Position numbers and translations under genes: made by a program. A DNA stretch of 64,000 nt from Luteibacter aegosomatis (GTDB lineage: Bacteria > Pseudomonadota > Gammaproteobacteria > Xanthomonadales > Rhodanobacteraceae), in the NCBI RefSeq assembly GCF_023078455.1, contig NZ_CP095740.1:980001-1044000 (forward strand), written 5' to 3'. The notes under the pieces are model-generated. The model worked only from the letters and a program-made list of their open reading frames with translations. It had not been told where the DNA came from and ran no database searches. Position 1 is the first letter of the stretch, and every line of letters starts with the position of its first letter. Below are positions 61,618 to 64,000 of this stretch, in pieces.

Positions 61618-62956
61618 CCTCGCGGGGCGGCGCGTCGCCGTCTGGGGGTTCGGTCGCGAGGGCCGTGCCGCGCTGAACGCGCTGGCGCGGCATCTTCCCG
61701 GGCAGCCGGTCGACCTGCATTGCGCCCCCGACGAGGCGGACGTGGCGCGCGCGGCGTTTCCTTCGGTACGCGTGCATGTCGATGCGCCCGATGAAGCGAC
61801 GTTGTCCGGCTACGACGTCGTGATCAAGTCGCCCGGTATTTCGGCCTACAAGCCGGAGTTGCTGGGCGCGCAATCGCGCGGCACGCGTTTCACCTCGGGC
61901 ACGGCGTTGTGGTTCGCGTCGCATGCCGACGCGCGCACCGTCGCCGTCACCGGCACCAAGGGCAAGAGCACCACGTCCGCGCTGCTGGCGCACCTGGCGC
62001 GTTCGCTCGGCGTGCGCACCGCCCTGGCGGGCAATATCGGCCTGCCGATGCTCGAACTCGACGGTGAAACGGCGGACCTGTGGGTGATCGAGCTGTCGAG
62101 CTTCCAGACCGCGGAGGCGTCGGGCGTCGATCTCGGCGTCGTCACCAGTCTCTACGAAGAACACCTCGACTGGCATGGATCGCGCGAGCGCTACGTCGAC
62201 GACAAGCTCAAGCTGTTGGCGGCGTCCGCACGCGTGCTCATCAACGCGGCGCAGCCGGTATTGCGGGAGCGGGCCGCCGGCCATCCCGGCCTGAACACCT
62301 TCGGCGATACCGCGGGATGGCATGTGGCCGACGGCTGGATCCGCCGTGGTAACGACAACGTGGTGCACGCCTCGGCGGTGTCCGCGCCGGGCCTGCACAA
62401 CGCGGTCAACGCCTGCGCGGCGCTGGCCGCGCTGGAACTCATGGGATTCGACGCGCGCCGCGCCGCGCCTGCCGTCGCCACCTTCGTGCCGCTGCCGCAT
62501 CGCCTGCAACCGCTGGGCGAACGCGACGGCCTGCACTGGATCAACGACTCGATCAGCACCACGCCGCTGGCGAGCCTCGCCGCGCTGGAAAGCGTGGGTG
62601 GCCGGCGCGTGGCGTTGATCGTCGGCGGACACGATCGCGGGCTGGACTGGACGCCGTTCGTCGACGCCATGCGCGCGCATGCGCCGGTGGCGATCGTGTG
62701 CCAGGGGAAGAGCGGGCCGCGCATCGCCGATGCGCTGGAAGCCGCGGGTGTCGCGAACGTCCGTCGCGCGCTGGATCTGGCGGCCGCCGTCGGCGCGGCA
62801 CGTCATGCGCTGGACGGCGAGGGCGTGGTGCTGCTCTCGCCCGGGGCGCCGAGTTTCGACCAGTTCAAGGATTACGCGGAGCGCGGGAAGCGGTTTGCGG
62901 AGCTGGCGGGGTTCGAGGCCGGGGCCGCTTCGATTCAGGGTCTCGGTATCGCCTGA
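61604..62956 (+). CDS. murD2: UDP-N-acetylmuramoyl-L-alanine--L-glutamate ligase MurD2
   Basis: 450 residues, Mur-ligase fold. ATP loop AVTGTKGKSTTSALLAHLAR near 114; IELSSFQTAEASGVDLGVVT, EEHLDWHGSRERYVDDKLKL; C-terminal INDSISTTPLASLAALESVG and IVGGHDRGLDWTPFVDAMRA, GAPSFDQFKDYAERGKRFAE. Adds L-Glu (not D-Glu) to UDP-MurNAc-L-Ala; MurL then epimerises the product. It is divergent from a standard MurD, supporting the MurD2 call together with its murL neighbour. A repeat element follows 18 bases after the stop. Confidence 0.93.
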   Translation: MRWADLAGRRVAVWGFGREGRAALNALARHLPGQPVDLHCAPDEADVARAAFPSVRVHVDAPDEATLSGYDVVIKSPGISAYKPELLGAQSRGTRFTSGTALWFASHADARTVAVTGTKGKSTTSALLAHLARSLGVRTALAGNIGLPMLELDGETADLWVIELSSFQTAEASGVDLGVVTSLYEEHLDWHGSRERYVDDKLKLLAASARVLINAAQPVLRERAAGHPGLNTFGDTAGWHVADGWIRRGNDNVVHASAVSAPGLHNAVNACAALAALELMGFDARRAAPAVATFVPLPHRLQPLGERDGLHWINDSISTTPLASLAALESVGGRRVALIVGGHDRGLDWTPFVDAMRAHAPVAIVCQGKSGPRIADALEAAGVANVRRALDLAAAVGAARHALDGEGVVLLSPGAPSFDQFKDYAERGKRFAELAGFEAGAASIQGLGIA

Positions 62957-62973
62957 TCCGTATCGCCTATCCC

Positions 62974-63049
62974 ATCGCGGACAGGGGCCGCTCCCACCCT
63001 TCGGTAGCGACCTTCCTACCGGAGGGTGGGAGCGGACCCTGTCCGCGAT
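62974..63049. repeat. GCTCCCACCC-type inverted repeat between convergent murD2 and flhB-like gene
   Basis: Arms ATCGCGGACAGGGGCCGCTC / GAGCGGACCCTGTCCGCGAT, inner CCTTCGGTAG / CTACCGGAGG, loop of about 8. Here the left-arm palindrome has one mismatch (GGGGCC for GGGTCC). Confidence 0.9.
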
Positions 63050-63065
63050 GGAGAGGCTGACGGAG

Positions 63066-63329
63066 TCAGTCGTTCGCCGCGGCCAGCAAGGTGCCGACGA
63101 CGGCCGCCAAGGCGGCATAAAGCTCAGGCGGCACGTCGTCGCGCAGACGCACCGCAGCGAGCAAGGTGGCGATCTGCGGATCCAGGTGCGGCGCCAGGCC
63201 GAGCGCGCGCGCCCGCTCGAGCATCGACGCCACGCCCGCGGCGTCGATGCGCTGCGTGGCCCCGTTGCCGGTCGGCGAAGCCAGGCGCAACGTGACGCTG
63301 CGACGTGGCGAAGGAAGCGATTGCGTCAT
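63066..63329 (-). CDS. Short FlhB C-terminal-domain-like protein
   Basis: 87 residues. ALGLAPHLDPQIATLLAAVR and DDVPPELYAALAAVVGTLLA match the cytoplasmic C-terminal domain of the FlhB/YscU export switch family, of which free-standing copies (FlhB2/FlhX type) are known. The autocleavage NPTH site and the membrane part are absent, and the N-terminus is RRSVTLRLASPTGNGATQRI. Start overlaps the stop of the gene behind it (ATGA on the minus strand), so the two are translationally coupled. A flagellar role is likely but not proven. Confidence 0.75.
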   Translation of the reverse strand: MTQSLPSPRRSVTLRLASPTGNGATQRIDAAGVASMLERARALGLAPHLDPQIATLLAAVRLRDDVPPELYAALAAVVGTLLAAAND

Positions 63330-64000
63330 GCGCGCGCCTCGAGCAACACGGCGCTATAGGCGCCGGAGGAAACCGGCATGCCGTGGGTGCACGAGAACTG
63401 GTCGAGCTGCAGCCCGCTCTTTTCGAGCTGGCGGCGCAACGACACGAACGAGGTTTCCAGGCGCGACACCGTCTCCATGTGCTGCGCCCAAAGACGTACC
63501 GACACGCGAGGCACGCGGAGATGGATCTCGCCCTGCACGGCACCGAGCGTCGGCGGGTCGATGGCGAAACCCACCGTCCAGCCGCCTTCGGATTCGCCGG
63601 CCGCGGGCTTGCCTTCCTCGATGCGCAACTGGAGCACGTCGTAGCCGCCGCGAACGCCGGCCAGCGGAATCTCCACCATCCACAGGCCGGGTTGCGGCTG
63701 GGACTCGAGCTGGCCGATCTCCACGCGGGCGACCGCCGCGCGCACGTCCGTGCGCAACTGGTTCACCAGCGATTCGACGTCCTCGTCGGCGAGCGGCAGC
63801 TCGACGGCACGCGGCTGCGCCACGAGCGCGCGCTGCGCCAGGGGCGGCGGCGTATCGGTGGCCGGCCGGTCCGGCACGCCACCGGGGCGGGACGGCGGCA
63901 CGTCGGCGAGGGCGCGGCGAAGGAAGAGCAGGGCGGCCTTGAAATCGTCCGCGGCGGGCGTGGGTTCGTCCGCCTGGGCGAGGTTCGCCTCCAGGAAGCT
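63326..64000 (-). CDS. FliK/Flg_hook C-terminal-domain protein, 5' partial
   Basis: The frame is open to the window edge (reading SFLEANLAQADEPTPAADDF at the edge), so the gene starts outside. About 190 residues from a GTG at 63901 would make a complete-looking protein, but the upstream 33 codons are also coding in style. The C-terminal domain (LWMVEIPLAGVRGGYDVLQL, GWTVGFAIDPPTLGAVQGEI, SVRLWAQHMETVSRLETSFV) has the beta-beta-alpha pattern of the flagellar hook-length control C-terminal domain; the N-terminal side is Pro/Ala-rich as in FliK. Coupled to the FlhB-like gene, matching the fliK-flhB2 arrangement seen in some proteobacteria. Confidence 0.75.
   Translation of the reverse strand, partial: SFLEANLAQADEPTPAADDFKAALLFLRRALADVPPSRPGGVPDRPATDTPPPLAQRALVAQPRAVELPLADEDVESLVNQLRTDVRAAVARVEIGQLESQPQPGLWMVEIPLAGVRGGYDVLQLRIEEGKPAAGESEGGWTVGFAIDPPTLGAVQGEIHLRVPRVSVRLWAQHMETVSRLETSFVSLRRQLEKSGLQLDQFSCTHGMPVSSGAYSAVLLEARA

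Overview
The window is a GC-rich (visibly well above 60% G+C) chromosomal segment of a gammaproteobacterium of the Xanthomonadales, most likely family Rhodanobacteraceae (Luteibacter/Dyella-like). This is an inference from gene content and order: a fused aspartokinase/diaminopimelate decarboxylase, the MurD2-MurL pair that builds peptidoglycan precursors by way of L-glutamate, a glyA-nrdR-rib-nusB-thiL-pgpA cluster, Tat-exported glycosidases downstream of a TonB receptor, and abundant short dispersed palindromic repeats. No rRNA, tRNA, transposase, phage module or CRISPR array was seen; it reads as ordinary core chromosome with a few accessory patches.

Layout. 1-5.2 kb: 3' part of a YbaL/Kef-type cation/proton antiporter, a GH15 glycosidase and a glucose-6-phosphate dehydrogenase with a histone-H1-like basic tail, closed by a strong terminator. 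5.3-7 kb: a DUF3300 lipoprotein. 7.3-16.8 kb: a mannoside-utilisation locus (TonB receptor, GH2 beta-mannosidase, GH125, GH92) behind a promoter overlapped by a perfect 20-bp palindrome. 17-18.7 kb: a secreted metallopeptidase whose 3' end is tandemly duplicated, and two small unknown genes. 18.8-30.7 kb: transporters (MFS, CrcB, Bcr/CflA, CstA-YbdD), a cyclopropane synthase, peptide deformylase, an HTH regulator, pyrF, ettA and a secreted zinc protease. 30.9-40.5 kb: glyA, nrdR and the riboflavin cluster with an FMN riboswitch, interrupted by a Gfo/Idh oxidoreductase and ldcA, then nusB, thiL and pgpA. 40.5-48.2 kb: an aldo/keto reductase, rsmE, bioA, and a chain of five genes (gspN, a HisN-like phosphatase, nudE, cysQ, mazG) joined by four successive ATGA overlaps. 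48.3-57.4 kb: periplasmic proteins, a YbiR-like transporter, phaZ, a methyltransferase, a two-subunit molybdenum hydroxylase and an amino-acid permease. 57.7-63 kb: lysAC-murL-murD2. 63-64 kb: flagellar-type FlhB-like and FliK-like genes running off the end.

Two families of structured intergenic repeat punctuate the window. The first (nine copies) consists of long inverted repeats built around a GCTCCCACCC core; each arm carries its own small palindrome, which differs between copies with compensatory changes, and five of the nine sit exactly between convergent gene 3' ends. The second is a 34-nt REP-like unit present as inverted pairs at three loci; one pair has supplied the end of ribD and probably the ribosome-binding site of the following gene.

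The most notable leads are the covarying repeat families, the basic tail on glucose-6-phosphate dehydrogenase, the catalytic-site losses in RibBA and in the large subunit of the molybdenum hydroxylase, the operator-controlled mannoside locus and the 227-bp tandem duplication. No clearly unprecedented multi-gene system was recognised.
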